Shown: positions 1-9,813 of the stretch, piece after piece
Numbering within the stretch: position 1 is the first letter of the stretch
Layout: every line of letters begins with the position of its first letter
Position numbers and translations under genes: made by a program
Assembly (NCBI RefSeq): GCF_016718685.1
Contig: NZ_JADKCX010000033.1
Span: 1-39,859 of the forward strand
Length of the DNA: 39,859 nt
Direction: 5' to 3'
Source: Haliscomenobacter sp.
GTDB lineage: Bacteria; Bacteroidota; Bacteroidia; Chitinophagales; Saprospiraceae
Notes under the pieces: generated by a model
Databases searched by the model: none
What the model was told of the DNA's origin: nothing
What the model saw: the letters and a program-made list of their open reading frames with translations, nothing else

Positions 1-1560
1 CTTCAGCGTCACCCGTACCTCCTCTCCCGGCTTCACCCTCAGTTTACAATACGAATAAACCCGTCCCGACTGGTCTTTGCCTTGTCGACACGCCTTTTTC
101 ACCCCATTCACCCACAGCTGCTGGTGTACCCCTGGGAAGCCAGCTCGCCAGTTCAGCGGGGCATCTCCTGCTTGCAAGCGAAGGGTAGAGCTGTGGTTGC
201 TTCCTGTTTGAGGGCTACCAGCGACTGGCCGATGCGGATGTTTTCCAGGCCAAGGTAGTCGATTTCCGCTGGCAGGTGCGACAAGGTGCTCAGGGCATGC
301 GCACTGGCCTGAGGTGTGATCCCCAACAAGTCGACCACCGTGTTGCGAATCAGGACGTACGACACTTCGGGATAATCCCCATTCCGGCCCGTTGCCGATT
401 GGTAGCTGTGTTGCTGGTTGAGGCGGGTGATGATGTGTTTCATCCATTTCCAGGCGGTTTCATTCTGTTGGTGCAGGAAAAAGGTTTCGGGAATGTAGCT
501 GATGGCTTCGATGTTGTCGGGAATATCGTCCTTGGATTCCAGGCGTTGGTTGATGAAATCGAGGTACAGTTGGGTGCGCGGTACATTGCCCTCGGTCAAG
601 CCTTTCATGGGCATGAACCAGGAGTTCTCTTTGCCCCATCCAGCCACCGCTTTCCCATCTGCGGTATAGCCCCGATTGTAGGTGTTGGTGTTGGTGGTGC
701 CCCAGTTTTGGTTGAAAAAAACCTTCAGGTCTGCGGCTTTTTTTGCAAATTGTTTGGCCAGTTTGGTTTCGCCCCGCAGGGCCGCCATTTGAGCATAAGC
801 CTCAAAAGCTTTGAATTGGCAAGCGATTCCATCGCCCGATTCGATCAGAGGAGCATCCTGCGCTTCATTGTAGGAGGCGGCACCCTGAAAAATGCCCTTG
901 CCCGTGCCCTCGGCAATGCCATTGGGCAATTGTTGGTCGTGCAGTGCAATAAAATCGGTCACCGCTTTGGAACAGTACTGCCAAATCACTTCATCTTTGA
1001 GGTAGCGCTCGTCGCCAGTCCACAAATACAATTCATACGCTTTTTCGACCAGTTCAAACGTTGCGGGCACCTCCCGTACAAAATTGTCATTGCCCCGGTA
1101 ATCCAGCAGAAATGGTGCGCCATTAAAGTTGATGGCCCACAATGGAAACCATTTTTTGCCCTCGTCAGCCGAAGCCGCAAAAGCTTTCAGCATCGTAAAA
1201 TTCTCCTCTTGTAGCCCCAGCAGATGGGCACCGATGAGTTGGTGACAAAAATCGCGGGAATAAAACGCCGACCTTTTGGGGTAACCCGCCCAATAGGTCG
1301 GCAGATAGGGGACATTCCCTGATCCTGCACCCCTTTCCCAGGCATCCAGAGGGCCGGTTTTTCCGGTTTGTACATAAAACCCGGGCCTTTTCTTTGGCCC
1401 AATTGAAAGCATCAACCAATTCCTGCTGGGATGATTGGATGGCCAGATCTGGCTGAGCAATGGGAGCTTGAGGAGTGCGCTGGTTGATGTTTTGACCAAA
1501 ACAGTCCAGGGAAATCCCCAGTGTACACATCAGTGAAATGAGCAAATAGGCCTTATTCAT
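1..1560 (-). CDS. Putative secreted six-hairpin (alpha/alpha)6 glycosidase, frameshifted, C-terminus beyond left edge
   Basis: The start at 1560 gives MNKAYLLISL followed by a hydrophobic stretch and CFGQ, a signal peptide, so the product is probably periplasmic or exported. The body is rich in helix-repeat sequence with aromatic patches (PTYWAGYPKRSAFYSRDF, YELYLWTGDERYL, GWGKENSWFMPM) typical of (alpha/alpha)6-barrel glycosidases; I cannot name the substrate or GH family. The reading frame changes twice. Near 1380, NWAKEKAR must join FYVQTGKTG, which one extra base in a CCC/GGG run explains. Near 205, SLVALK must join TGSNHSSTLRLQ, which one missing A explains. After the second repair the protein continues past the apparent stop at 153 through NGVKKACRQGKDQ and PGEEVRVTLK to base 1, so the gene runs off the window. 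Family assignment is by fold pattern only. Confidence 0.6.
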
Positions 1561-1763
1561 GCTTTTAGGTTTGTAGCAATTTTTATCAGCCAAGATAAAC
1601 AACCTTAACACTAGTGCAGCAAAACGAAAGGAGCGGTTTTGTAAAAATTCAAGTTCTCAAACCAACTCAATAATAGCTGCCCTTAAACCATTTCAACCTG
1701 TACCCTGTTACCCTAGAACGGCTGATGGATTCAGCCAATAACGTTCACCCAAAGCAACAATCA

Positions 1764-2434
1764 ATGAAAACCATCCATATTTTACTGTGCTTCCCCATTT
1801 TTTTGGCCCTAAGCTCCTGCGGGCAAAAACAAGGCTATCCAACTGCCGTACGCGCTACCACCAAAGTGCCTTCCGCTGAACTGGCAAAATACCATACTGC
1901 AGTTTTTGCAGCGGGCTGTTTTTGGTGTGAAGAAGCCGTATTCGAAAGCATCAATGGGGTGGCCGAAGTCATTTCCGGTTATGCAGGCGGTACCACCAAA
2001 AATCCGACCTATGAACAATCCAATACCGGAACAACCGGCCACGCAGAATCGGTAGAAGTGTATTACGATAGCACGGTGATTGACTACAAAACCTTACTCC
2101 GGGTGTATTTTGCCTCAGGAGACCTGACTCAGGTGAATGGCCAGGGGCCGGATCTTGGATCTCAATACCGCTCCATCATTTTTTACAAAAACCCGGTAGA
2201 AAAAGCCATGGTGGAAGAGTATATCGCTACGCTCAACGCCTCAAAAAAGTACAAGCGTCCCATTTCTGTGGAGGTCACCGCATTCACCAAGTTTTGGTTG
2301 GCGGAAGACTATCACCAGGATTATGTGCTACACAATCCTGGAAGCTCCTATGTGCAGCATGAGTCCATTCCCAGGCTGAAGCGAGCGCAGGCTCAATTGG
2401 GGATGTACTCAAACCGGGGCTGGGGCAGCATTGA
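1764..2434 (+). CDS. msrA: Peptide methionine sulfoxide reductase MsrA, lipoprotein form, frameshift near the 3' end
   Basis: MsrA reduces methionine-S-sulfoxide in proteins. The motif GCFWCEE places the catalytic Cys at residue 52; ISGYAGG, GHAESV, DLGSQYRS and EDYHQDY are all family signatures. I chose the ATG at 1764 because it begins a lipoprotein signal ending LALSSCGQ (lipid-carrying Cys19), so the enzyme probably sits on a periplasm-facing membrane; the longer upstream ATG at 1725 adds 13 unlikely residues. The open frame runs to 2567, but the tail after RAQAQLG is unlike MsrA. One additional G in the GGGG run near 2400 would give GDVLKPGLGQH and a stop at 2434, a normal family length. 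I therefore report the repaired end. It appears to be transcribed alone and converges on the hydrolase gene. Confidence 0.9.
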
Positions 2435-2680
2435 TTCCGATGCTCCAATTACAAAAGGGATTTGTCAATATAAGGTAAGGGTTTCCGATTACCCAACTCG
2501 CCGAGACCCACAACAAAACTTGAACTTCTTGCCACTACAGTGTCCGCAATTCCTTGTTCAGGTTTAACACTTTGGCACTTTCTGCGGCTGTAAAAAGAGG
2601 TATTCTAATGTTGTTGAACGCATGGAACCATTGCTGACCGCACCGGGTAGTGCCATATAGATAAAACAATGTAGATTGCA

Positions 2681-2724
2681 GAGCTTGCTGCAATTTCTCA
2701 CTCTTCAAAAATTGCAACAAGCTC
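2681..2724 (-). terminator. Hairpin between convergent genes
   Basis: Arms 2681-2696 and 2709-2724 pair over 16 positions with a 12-nt loop. The single mismatch is C/A on the plus strand but a G/U wobble in minus-strand RNA, so it folds better as the 3' end of the alpha/beta hydrolase transcript that stops at 2753. There is no long U-tract, so it may act as an RNA-stabilising end rather than an intrinsic terminator. Confidence 0.5.
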
Positions 2725-2752
2725 CAATGCTCTACTCCATATCTATCTATGC

Positions 2753-3523
2753 TTACCCCTGCTTTTCCAACCACCCCAAAATATACCCTGCAATTTCCTC
2801 CCAACCGTCTTCCCCACATAAAAAGTGGCTTCTCCCCGCAAACGCTTTATAATCCGTCACGCTGTTTTTATCCTGATAACGGCTGGCGATTTTTTGGGTA
2901 AACTGAGCCGAAAAAATGTTGTCTTTTTCGCCAGCGATGAAGAGCAGCGGTTGGTGCGGCTTTTTGAAGTCAACATTGGCAAAGGAAGTCAACAAAGTAT
3001 CGCGGGCGACTTTCCGGCTTTCAGGTACAGCGATGCTGTCAAACAGTTTATCACTTTCCGCTTTGGTGTAATTGTTGAAGAAGGCGTGGTGGTACCACTT
3101 TTTACTGCCCAGGAAGGGGCTGTTGCCTTTAAAGAAATTCACCACTGGCAGCACAACTTTGATGGTAGCAAATGGTGCAAACACGTTTTTGGGGGGCGCG
3201 CCATCGAGGCTTACACCGGCCACGGCTTTGTCCATTTCCACGAGTTTTTGTACCACCAAACCTGCCAGAGAGTGCCCAATAACAATGGGTTTTTCCGGCA
3301 AAGTATCGATTAGCTTGACGATGTTCATCACCACGTCCTTAAAGCCAGTTTTGGTCAGTTCGGGGTGTATGTTGGCCCGAAGTTGGGCGGGGTCACCATC
3401 GTGCCCGGGGTTGGCAGGCGTATGAACGGTGTAGCCTTTGGCTTCAAAATAGCTTTTCCATGCTGCCCAGCTGGTATTGTTCACGAACAAACCATGAATC
3501 AATACAATTGTCTTCGTTTTCAT
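2753..3523 (-). CDS. Alpha/beta hydrolase
   Basis: A 256-residue single-domain alpha/beta hydrolase without a signal peptide, so probably cytoplasmic. It begins with the oxyanion strand VLIHGLFVNN; the nucleophile elbow GHSLAG places Ser85; an Asp in IAGEKDN near 205 and His233 in GRSHF complete the triad. Closest in style to the small esterase/haloperoxidase-like hydrolases common in Bacteroidota; substrate unknown. The Crp-like regulator gene lies 79 bp upstream on the same strand. A near-consensus -7 box (CATCTTTG read on the minus strand, 3543-3550) sits in the gap, so the hydrolase may have its own promoter as well as read-through from the regulator. Confidence 0.85.
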   Translation of the reverse strand: MKTKTIVLIHGLFVNNTSWAAWKSYFEAKGYTVHTPANPGHDGDPAQLRANIHPELTKTGFKDVVMNIVKLIDTLPEKPIVIGHSLAGLVVQKLVEMDKAVAGVSLDGAPPKNVFAPFATIKVVLPVVNFFKGNSPFLGSKKWYHHAFFNNYTKAESDKLFDSIAVPESRKVARDTLLTSFANVDFKKPHQPLLFIAGEKDNIFSAQFTQKIASRYQDKNSVTDYKAFAGRSHFLCGEDGWEEIAGYILGWLEKQG

Positions 3524-3602
3524 AAGTTTGAATTTTATGATACAAAGATGCAGGCCATTGCTGAGGATAATTTTAACCCAAGTTAAAATCGACCATTAGG
3601 CT

Positions 3603-4193
3603 TCAATTTTTTTCTGAAATTCTTTTGCGAATTCGACTCAAAGAGGGGCCCTGAATGCCCAAATAAGAAGAAATATGGTAAAGGGGTACATGGTTAAAAA
3701 TATCCGGGTGTTGCTTGACTAAATCCAGGTAGCGTTCCTCTGGCGTTTTGAACATAAAACCTTCAATCCGGGTCATGGTCACGTTAAAGCTTCTTGCGCC
3801 AGGAGCCTGCCAAATTTTTCCCATTGATGCGAAGCGCTGGTACAAGGATTGTAAATCAAGGATATTGATGTAAATAACCGAGGCATCCGTCATGGCCTGG
3901 GTGAAATAATCACAGGGAATTTGGTTGATGAAACTTTTGAAAGTAACGACAAATCCATTGGTGGAATACAGAAAAACGTTTTTTTCTTCGCCCGTTTTTT
4001 CGTCGATGGTATAAGAACGAAAAACGCCATTGGTGATGAACCCCAGGTGTTTACAAATGTTGCGGTGCTCGTTGTAAAATTCACCTTTTTTATAGTGTTT
4101 GTTTTGCCAAAATGAGGCAGACAACTGGAAATCAGCGGCTTTAAGTCCGGCAAATGCCTCCATTGTGGCAGCAAGTTCTTCTAGATCAGTCAT
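3603..4193 (-). CDS. Crp/Fnr-family transcriptional regulator
   Basis: A 196-residue protein with an N-terminal cyclic-nucleotide-binding-like beta roll (KKGEFYNEHRNICKHLGFI, GEEKNVFLYS) and a C-terminal helix-turn-helix (PLYHISSYLGIQGPSLSRIRKRI). This is the short Bacteroidota Crp/Fnr type. The usual cAMP phosphate-binding arginine motif is not evident, so the ligand is uncertain. The downstream alpha/beta hydrolase on the same strand is an obvious candidate target, but this is inference from position only. A perfect -7 promoter element lies 56 bp upstream of the start. Confidence 0.88.
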   Translation of the reverse strand: MTDLEELAATMEAFAGLKAADFQLSASFWQNKHYKKGEFYNEHRNICKHLGFITNGVFRSYTIDEKTGEEKNVFLYSTNGFVVTFKSFINQIPCDYFTQAMTDASVIYINILDLQSLYQRFASMGKIWQAPGARSFNVTMTRIEGFMFKTPEERYLDLVKQHPDIFNHVPLYHISSYLGIQGPSLSRIRKRISEKN

Positions 4194-4248
4194 TGGCAGA
4201 AAATCAACATGTTAAAAGTCTAATTTCAGTGCTTCCAACACCTTGCTA

Positions 4249-4256
4249 CAAAGGTA
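4249..4256 (-). promoter_or_regulatory. Bacteroidota -7 promoter element for the Crp-like gene
   Basis: Reads TACCTTTG on the minus strand, an exact match to TAnnTTTG, about 56 bp before the start at 4193. No clear TTG -33 element is seen at the usual distance. Confidence 0.5.
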
Positions 4257-4412
4257 ACTGGATTTTAGTATCGGAAAGGATTATGCGGAGTACTCATTTT
4301 ATATGGGGAAACAGCATTAACCGAGAGAACAGTGGTCTAGCCTTTAAAAACTCCATATTTTGCAATGACCTATTTTACATACCAACCAAAACATTCAACA
4401 ATAATCCAAGCT

Positions 4413-5588
4413 ATGCCCTTCAAATCACCCATTCCCAACCACTACGACATCATCATCATTGGCGCAGGCCCGGCAGGTGCAACCTGCGCCTTGCAATTGC
4501 GCCATTCTAAGTTGAATGTACTCCTAATCGACAAAGCCACTTTCCCGCGTTCCAAAACCTGTGGCGATGCCATCACCGGGCGATCAATCAAAACCTTGTT
4601 TCGCTGTTGCCCGGAGTTGGTAGAGCAGTTTCGTACTTTCCCCCTGAAAACCGAGATCAAACATACACGCTTAAACATCAACCACCATAAGCCCATCGAC
4701 ATCCATTGGGTCAACGAAGCATATTGTTGCCGGAGGGCTGATTTTGACCAGGCCTTTTTGCAAGGAGTGCGCCAATACGCCCCGAATGTGCAGATTGTAG
4801 AGGGTTTTCAGGTAAATGACATTATTGAAGACGATACTGTTCCTGGACGATACATCGTCGGCAACTCCAATCAGCAACGCTATTTTTCTACCCAATTCCT
4901 AGTTGGCAGCGATGGCACTCAATCCATTGTGGGCAAAAAACTGACGACTACCCGCCTGGAGCAAAACCACCACGCCGGGGCCGTACGCGCTTATTTTAGT
5001 GGGGTCAAAGGTTTACACCTGAACCGTACTGAAGTGTTTGTTTTGCCTGAATTTATGCCCGGTTACTTTTGGGTTTTCCCCTTGTCGGAAGACACGGCCA
5101 ATATTGGGTTTGGGATGTTGACCAGCAGCATCGCCCAGCAAAAAATTAATTTAAAAGAGGCTATTTATGCTTTCATCCAGGCTTCTCCCGAGCTCAAGGC
5201 TCGTTTTGATGAAAGTACGCAGGAGGGGAAGCTGGAGGGTTTTGGCTTGGCTTTGGGCTCGCGGCGTGTCCCCATGTCGGGCGAGCACTTTCTGCTGGCG
5301 GGTGACGCGGCTTCACTAATCGATCCTGCTTCTGGAGAGGGCATCAGCAATGCCATAGTGAGTGGCAAAATGGCGGCGGAAACGATTGTGGCAGCCTTTG
5401 AAGCGCAGGACTTCAGCGCTGATTTTGTAAAAGACTACGATAAAAAATTGTTCAAAATCATCGGAAAAGAGTTAAAAACCAGCACCATTTTGCTACGCAG
5501 TTTTCTGTTTGCACCAAAGCTATTGGATGTGAGCGCTTATTTGATGGGCAATCCATTTTTTAAACGTTTGGCTAAAAGATTGATGTGA
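4413..5588 (+). CDS. Geranylgeranyl-reductase-family FAD-dependent oxidoreductase
   Basis: A flavoprotein of the geranylgeranyl reductase / digeranylgeranylglycerophospholipid reductase superfamily. The N-terminal Rossmann motif is IIIIGAGPAGATCA; CGDAITGRS follows, as in this family; the second FAD motif is LAGDAASLIDPASGEG near residue 293. The family reduces isoprenoid double bonds or hydroxylates quinone-type substrates; the substrate here cannot be told from sequence. I chose the ATG at 4413 over 4365 because the family begins a few residues before the Rossmann strand. No membrane segment is seen. It has no partner gene nearby and is divergent from the Crp-like gene. Confidence 0.87.
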   Translation: MPFKSPIPNHYDIIIIGAGPAGATCALQLRHSKLNVLLIDKATFPRSKTCGDAITGRSIKTLFRCCPELVEQFRTFPLKTEIKHTRLNINHHKPIDIHWVNEAYCCRRADFDQAFLQGVRQYAPNVQIVEGFQVNDIIEDDTVPGRYIVGNSNQQRYFSTQFLVGSDGTQSIVGKKLTTTRLEQNHHAGAVRAYFSGVKGLHLNRTEVFVLPEFMPGYFWVFPLSEDTANIGFGMLTSSIAQQKINLKEAIYAFIQASPELKARFDESTQEGKLEGFGLALGSRRVPMSGEHFLLAGDAASLIDPASGEGISNAIVSGKMAAETIVAAFEAQDFSADFVKDYDKKLFKIIGKELKTSTILLRSFLFAPKLLDVSAYLMGNPFFKRLAKRLM

Positions 5589-5692
5589 ATTTGGACGCTA
5601 AATACCTTCATAACCTGATTGAAATATTTATCTTTAACAATGATAATCCAGACCTGAAATAAATTTACTGCCCTATAATTTTTCATTGAGAT

Positions 5693-6675
5693 ATGAAAAC
5701 CATCCCGTTCCTGTCTGCTTTAACTTTTTGTACGCAAATGACCATTGCTGCAATCGCACAAGACATATGCAAACAAAATTATGCTCCAGCGATAGACGAC
5801 AGTATCGTTTTACAAAAAGTCATTCAACAGGGTATTATTTCTCCAGATGAAGCACGCCACCGAATGGCCGAGAAAAAGGTAACGGACCTGCGACAAAAAA
5901 GGGAAATCACTGTGTTGGTGGTACATCAACGACTTACCAGGAACCCAAACGTCAATCTTTTTGGCGGGCAACTTATTTTGCGCAATTGTGCGGCAGGTTC
6001 TATGCAATGCGAGGTGAATTTCCGACAGGTCAATGCCAAGGCGCTAGAGTTTGTGTGGTCAAATGATACGAAGAGCGCAGTCAACAGTTGGCGCGACTTG
6101 CGTGCAACGGCCATCAGTCAAAATTGGTATGCTCAGGCTGATGTCATACTGGGTTTAACCGAAGATAATTTCAATGATTTTGTTGGATATGCCAGTATCG
6201 ATAATGATTGTCAAGCGCCAATCGACCGTGGCCATTTAGTCTTGTATGCTCAGGTAACCAATTCTTTTTTGGCACATGAACTTGGCCATATTTTGGGCAT
6301 GCAGCATGACAACACGCCCAATTCATTAATGAATGCCACTGTTTCTTTAACCCCAATACAATGGCTTCCTCTAATCGGGATTGCTATTATAAAAACCTGG
6401 AACCTGCGTTTTGTATCACCTCTTCTCGAGACCTGGGATCGAACAAGCCCATCATCTGTTCTCCCAACCCCGTGCAAGAACAACTCAATATTCAATTGCC
6501 CGAGTTCATTCCATCTGCTTCTCTACGGATTTACAATGCATTGGGGGTGCAGGTTTTTTATACCCCCCAGATTCAAACTACAACCCAGGTTGATTTCTCA
6601 GGGTTGCCAGCTGGAATCTATTTTTTGTATGTTCAAGCACCAGGGCAGCGATGGGCAAAACAGGTTGTGAAATAA
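5693..6675 (+). CDS. Secreted metzincin-type zinc metalloprotease with T9SS sorting domain (frameshifted)
   Basis: Signal peptide at the N-terminus (ALTFCTQMTIAAIAQ). The zinc site HELGHILGMQH is a complete HExxHxxGxxH metzincin motif, followed by a Met-turn candidate SLMNAT, so this is probably an active reprolysin/matrixin-like peptidase. The frame breaks at about 6360: adding one A to the CAA before ATGGCT joins SLTPIQ to MASSNRDCYYKNLEPAF. The repaired frame then gives a type IX secretion C-terminal domain (SPNPVQEQLNIQL, LRIYNALGVQV, FSGLPAGIYFLYVQ, ending KQVVK). The product would be exported by Sec and then by T9SS to the surface or medium. Unrepaired, the protein loses its sorting tail. 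There is no cognate inhibitor gene nearby. Confidence 0.85.
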
Positions 6676-6886
6676 TGTACTATACACATCAGACTCCTTC
6701 ACGGTAATGGTATTGAATAGGCAGCTCAGCGCCCGTAAAAATTTATGAGCTGGGTGAATAAGAGGTGAGTTTTGGGCAAGCAAAGCTCATTTTTGGGCAT
6801 ACCCGGCGGATACAGCCCGAAAAACAGCTGAAGCATGCCGCCAAAACTCGCCCACATTTGCCATTGTCATAATTTTTTTCAGGCCC

Positions 6887-7621
6887 TCAGTCCGCGTGCT
6901 GCATCACCAAATGCACAATGCCTGCTTTGACCGATACTTCCATCGCCCACAATTCGTCTCCACTCAACAGGGAAATAATACCTTTACTGATTGTCGATTT
7001 AATGTTTTCAGCATCTTCCATCCACATGGCCTTGCCGATCAGGTAAGCCTCTTCGATGGTCATTCCCTTGTTGAACTTGATGGTGTAAGCAGAACCGCCT
7101 TCGCCCATATCTACTTCTACCTCTGCACCGTTGGCATAGGCTACTTTGTAGCGGTCATAACGGGTTTCCCCTTTGGGCAGGTCTACCCGAGCACCTTTGC
7201 GCGGGGAGTGCATTTGTAGATACCGTTCCTGGATGGTGTGAGCATCTGCATCGTCCGCATTGGGATCGTCACCATTGGGTAGGCTGCTGGGCGTTTTGTA
7301 CTTGGAGAGGTAACCATCGAACACAAAGCCGACTTTACCCGTAGTAGTTTTCACTTTCACCCAAAATCCCTTGATGGTAAAACCTGGGAATAGGGTTACC
7401 GCGTGCGGTGTTTTTTTGAGTCCTTCCGCTTGCACTGTCAGTAAGGAACCATAGTCGACCGTCAGAATTTTAGTGCCGGTTGGCGCAGCCGTTTCGCGCA
7501 GGATCAGCCCCGTAGAGGCATGCACCGTAAGTTTGTCGCCCGCGGCATAAGTGCCGATCGAAAAGGCTAGTTTAGGCGACCCAAGTAGGATGAATAGCAG
7601 AAAAAAAGAAAAAATTCTCAT
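6887..7621 (-). CDS. Exported SH3-domain-containing protein
   Basis: A 244-residue protein with a cleavable signal peptide (FFLLFILLGSPKLAFS). Residues 30-110 resemble a bacterial SH3-type domain: LTVHASTGLILRETAAPTG, then GSLLTV, then GFWVKVKTTTGKVGFVFDGYLSKY. The C-terminal half (from about 145) contains a DMGEGGSAYTIKF segment that I do not recognise. SH3b domains commonly bind cell-wall peptides, so a periplasmic role is likely but not proven. The gene is monocistronic; 211 bp separate it from the convergent metalloprotease gene, with nothing notable in that gap. Confidence 0.75.
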   Translation of the reverse strand: MRIFSFFLLFILLGSPKLAFSIGTYAAGDKLTVHASTGLILRETAAPTGTKILTVDYGSLLTVQAEGLKKTPHAVTLFPGFTIKGFWVKVKTTTGKVGFVFDGYLSKYKTPSSLPNGDDPNADDADAHTIQERYLQMHSPRKGARVDLPKGETRYDRYKVAYANGAEVEVDMGEGGSAYTIKFNKGMTIEEAYLIGKAMWMEDAENIKSTISKGIISLLSGDELWAMEVSVKAGIVHLVMQHAD

Positions 7622-7782
7622 GGTTGAGCTAAGGTTAATTGGTGTTTTTAATAGACTTTGCGCCTAAAATTAATTGCTTTTTGCAAACCCTTGTAATGCT
7701 GCTAAAAAAAACTGCAAGCTTGGGGTTAAAGCTATTTCACCGGCGGAGGAAAACGCTGGATAGTGCGCTTCCAGAAATGATT

Positions 7783-7814
7783 TTTGTAAAAACAGAAGTG
7801 GGTTTGTATCTTTC
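7783..7814 (+). promoter_or_regulatory. Promoter candidate for the Gfo/Idh/MocA gene
   Basis: TTTG at 7783-7786 is followed after 20 bp by TATCTTTC at 7807-7814, one mismatch from TAnnTTTG. Spacing fits the Bacteroidota sigma-ABfr pattern. The leader to the ATG at 7938 would be roughly 115-120 nt. The rest of the 316-bp gap 7622-7937 shows nothing else. Confidence 0.45.
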
Positions 7815-7937
7815 TACTCAACAACTTATAAATCCTACTAAAAATGGCAAATGGCAGTTGTCAAAAATTGAATGCGACATGTTGCCAGAGTAGTGGCTTT
7901 TGTTTTGAGCTTTTCAGCAAGTCTAATACATAAACAG

Positions 7938-9068
7938 ATGAAAAACACCTTTTTCAACCGCCGCCGTTTCCTCAAAGAAACCGCCACTGCTGCAACCGGG
8001 ATGGCTATACTGTCCAGCCTCCCACAACAAATCAGGGCCAATCCGTCAATAGAACCTCGCATCAAGTTCTCGGTCATCGGCATCAACCACGGCCATATCT
8101 ACGGCATGGTTGATTCAGTCACCCGGGGAGGTGGCCAACTGGTCGCCTTTTATGCCAAAGAACCCGACCTCGCGGCAGCCTTTGCCAAAAGATACCCCAC
8201 GGCAAAACTGGCAGCCAACCAACAAGAGATACTGGAAGACAATTCCATCCAACTGATTTTGAGTGCGGGTATCCCCGTTGAACGGGCACCTTTGGGCGTA
8301 GAAGTGATGAAACACGGGAAGGATTACCTGGTTGATAAACCTGGCATTACCAGCCTGGCCCAATTGAAAGCGGTGCGTGCCGTCCAACAATCGACCAAAC
8401 GCATCTACTCCATCATGTACAGTGAGCGGCATGAAAACCGCGCTACCGTCAAGGCGGGTGAGTTGGTCAAAGCGGGAGCCATCGGCAAAGTGATCCAAAC
8501 CATTGGTATGGGGCCGCACCGCATGAATGTGAGCACCCGACCGGAGTGGTTTTTTGACTGCAAATATTATGGAGGCATCATCACGGATATCGCCTCGCAT
8601 CAATTTGACCAGTTTTTATTTTTTACAGGTTCTACCCAAGCCGAGATTGTGGCCGCACAAGTGGGCAATGTAAACCACCCACAATATCCTAAATTTGAAG
8701 ACTTTGGTGATATCATGATCAAAGGAAACAACGGCACGGGCTACATCCGCGTAGATTGGTTTACCCCGGATGGGCTAAAAACCTGGGGCGATGGCCGCTT
8801 GACCATTTTGGGTACGGAAGGCTACATCGAGATCAGAAAGAACATTGATATTGCCAGTCATGATGGGGGCAATCACCTCTATTTGGTGAATCAAAAAGAA
8901 ACCAAATACATCGATTGCAACAAGGAACCCTTGCCCTTTGGGACGCTTTTTGTTGACGATGTGTTGAACCGCACGGAAACAGCGATGCCACAGGCACATT
9001 GTCTGTTGGCTACGGAAATGGCGCTGAAGGCACAAAAAATGGCGAAGCAGATCCAGATCGGGAAATGA
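7938..9068 (+). CDS. Tat-exported Gfo/Idh/MocA-family oxidoreductase
   Basis: Nicotinamide-dependent sugar-type oxidoreductase family. I chose the ATG at 7938 because it starts a twin-arginine signal (NRRRFLKE) followed by the hydrophobic segment TAATGMAILSSLP, indicating folded, cofactor-loaded export to the periplasm. A GINHGHIYGM motif stands where the dinucleotide-binding loop usually is, with His replacing Gly residues, a variation seen in exported members. DYLVDKPGITS carries the conserved Lys-Pro of the catalytic strand; GGIITDIASHQFDQFLFFTG has the family Asp and His. Substrate not predictable; such enzymes often sit in glycan-degrading loci. Closest neighbour is the convergent SRPBCC gene, separated by a long palindromic repeat. 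Confidence 0.88.
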   Translation: MKNTFFNRRRFLKETATAATGMAILSSLPQQIRANPSIEPRIKFSVIGINHGHIYGMVDSVTRGGGQLVAFYAKEPDLAAAFAKRYPTAKLAANQQEILEDNSIQLILSAGIPVERAPLGVEVMKHGKDYLVDKPGITSLAQLKAVRAVQQSTKRIYSIMYSERHENRATVKAGELVKAGAIGKVIQTIGMGPHRMNVSTRPEWFFDCKYYGGIITDIASHQFDQFLFFTGSTQAEIVAAQVGNVNHPQYPKFEDFGDIMIKGNNGTGYIRVDWFTPDGLKTWGDGRLTILGTEGYIEIRKNIDIASHDGGNHLYLVNQKETKYIDCNKEPLPFGTLFVDDVLNRTETAMPQAHCLLATEMALKAQKMAKQIQIGK

Positions 9069-9111
9069 GGTAAGCATAGTCCTGATTATACATACCCAAG
9101 CGACATCAATG

Positions 9112-9208
9112 GGAGCACGGATGACGCGGATAAGCGGATTTACGCGGATCTCAGTTTACGAACAAATTAATCCGCGTAAATCCGCGTCATCCGCGTCATC
9201 CGTGCTCC
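9112..9208. repeat. Long palindromic element built on GCGGAT words, between convergent genes
   Basis: Left arm about 9112-9149 and right arm about 9170-9208 are inverted copies over roughly 38 bp with one mismatch and one single-base gap; the loop is 20 nt. Both arms are made of tandem GACGCGGAT / TTACGCGGAT words. Its position between the two stop codons suggests a bidirectional transcript end. I believe similar CCGCGTAAATCCGCG sequences are common between genes in Bacteroidota, but I cannot search here. Confidence 0.85.
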
Positions 9209-9232
9209 TATTATTGTCGCTCAAAAAATCCC

Positions 9233-9766
9233 CTACTTTTCCAGTACCCCCTTCAACTGCACCAGGGACTTCTCATACTCCGTCCCGATCATGTCCTCCA
9301 TGCTCACAAAAACTTGCATAAAATTCATTGGATAGGCCATTTTTCCACTCATGGCCCAGGTAACCCGGGTCGTTGAATCGGTGAGCACTTCCGTCTTCAA
9401 GTAGGCAGGTGATACCGAGGCAAACATCCCTTTAAAGCGCAATTCGGTATCGATTCGTTCTCCTTCGATGATTTTCATAACTTCTTGTTCTCCATCGCCC
9501 ATCATGTTACTCTCCCAGGCAGAAACAGAGCCTACCCTGCCATCGGTACCGCGAAACGTGAGTTTCATCTCGGGATCGGCCTGGTTCCAGGTGCTCCAGT
9601 TTTGCTGATTTTTGAGGGATTTCAGGTATTCGAATACCTCATCATTGGGTTTGTTGATGCTGATTTGGCGCTCAATGGCATAGTCTTTTTTCACAAAGAG
9701 CGCAACAATCAGGATCAGGGCAAGCAAGCCACCGAGTCCGAGCAAGATTTTTTTGATTAACTTCAT
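9233..9766 (-). CDS. SRPBCC-family protein with N-terminal membrane anchor
   Basis: A 177-residue protein. An N-terminal helix (LLGLGGLLALILIVALFV) anchors it, followed by a START/polyketide-cyclase-like fold: AIERQISINKPNDEVFEYLKS, NWSTWNQADPEM, GSVSAWESN and TRVTWAMSGKM are characteristic. Such proteins bind hydrophobic ligands; ligand unknown. The gene ends near a long palindrome shared with the convergent oxidoreductase gene and is divergent from purL. Confidence 0.85.
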   Translation of the reverse strand: MKLIKKILLGLGGLLALILIVALFVKKDYAIERQISINKPNDEVFEYLKSLKNQQNWSTWNQADPEMKLTFRGTDGRVGSVSAWESNMMGDGEQEVMKIIEGERIDTELRFKGMFASVSPAYLKTEVLTDSTTRVTWAMSGKMAYPMNFMQVFVSMEDMIGTEYEKSLVQLKGVLEK

Positions 9767-9813
9767 GTCAAATAGGATTTTGATGATCTTTTGGATTATT
9801 TTAAAAACATTTA

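Noticed and set aside
276..1214. 312-codon open frame on the plus strand
   Set aside because: It mirrors the glycosidase gene on the minus strand, has no recognisable domain, and the minus-strand protein has clear signal peptide and conserved patches.
2535..2819. 94-codon minus-strand frame between msrA and the hydrolase
   Set aside because: It overlaps the hydrolase 3' end and the msrA tail, covers the hairpin at 2681-2724, and shows no family feature.
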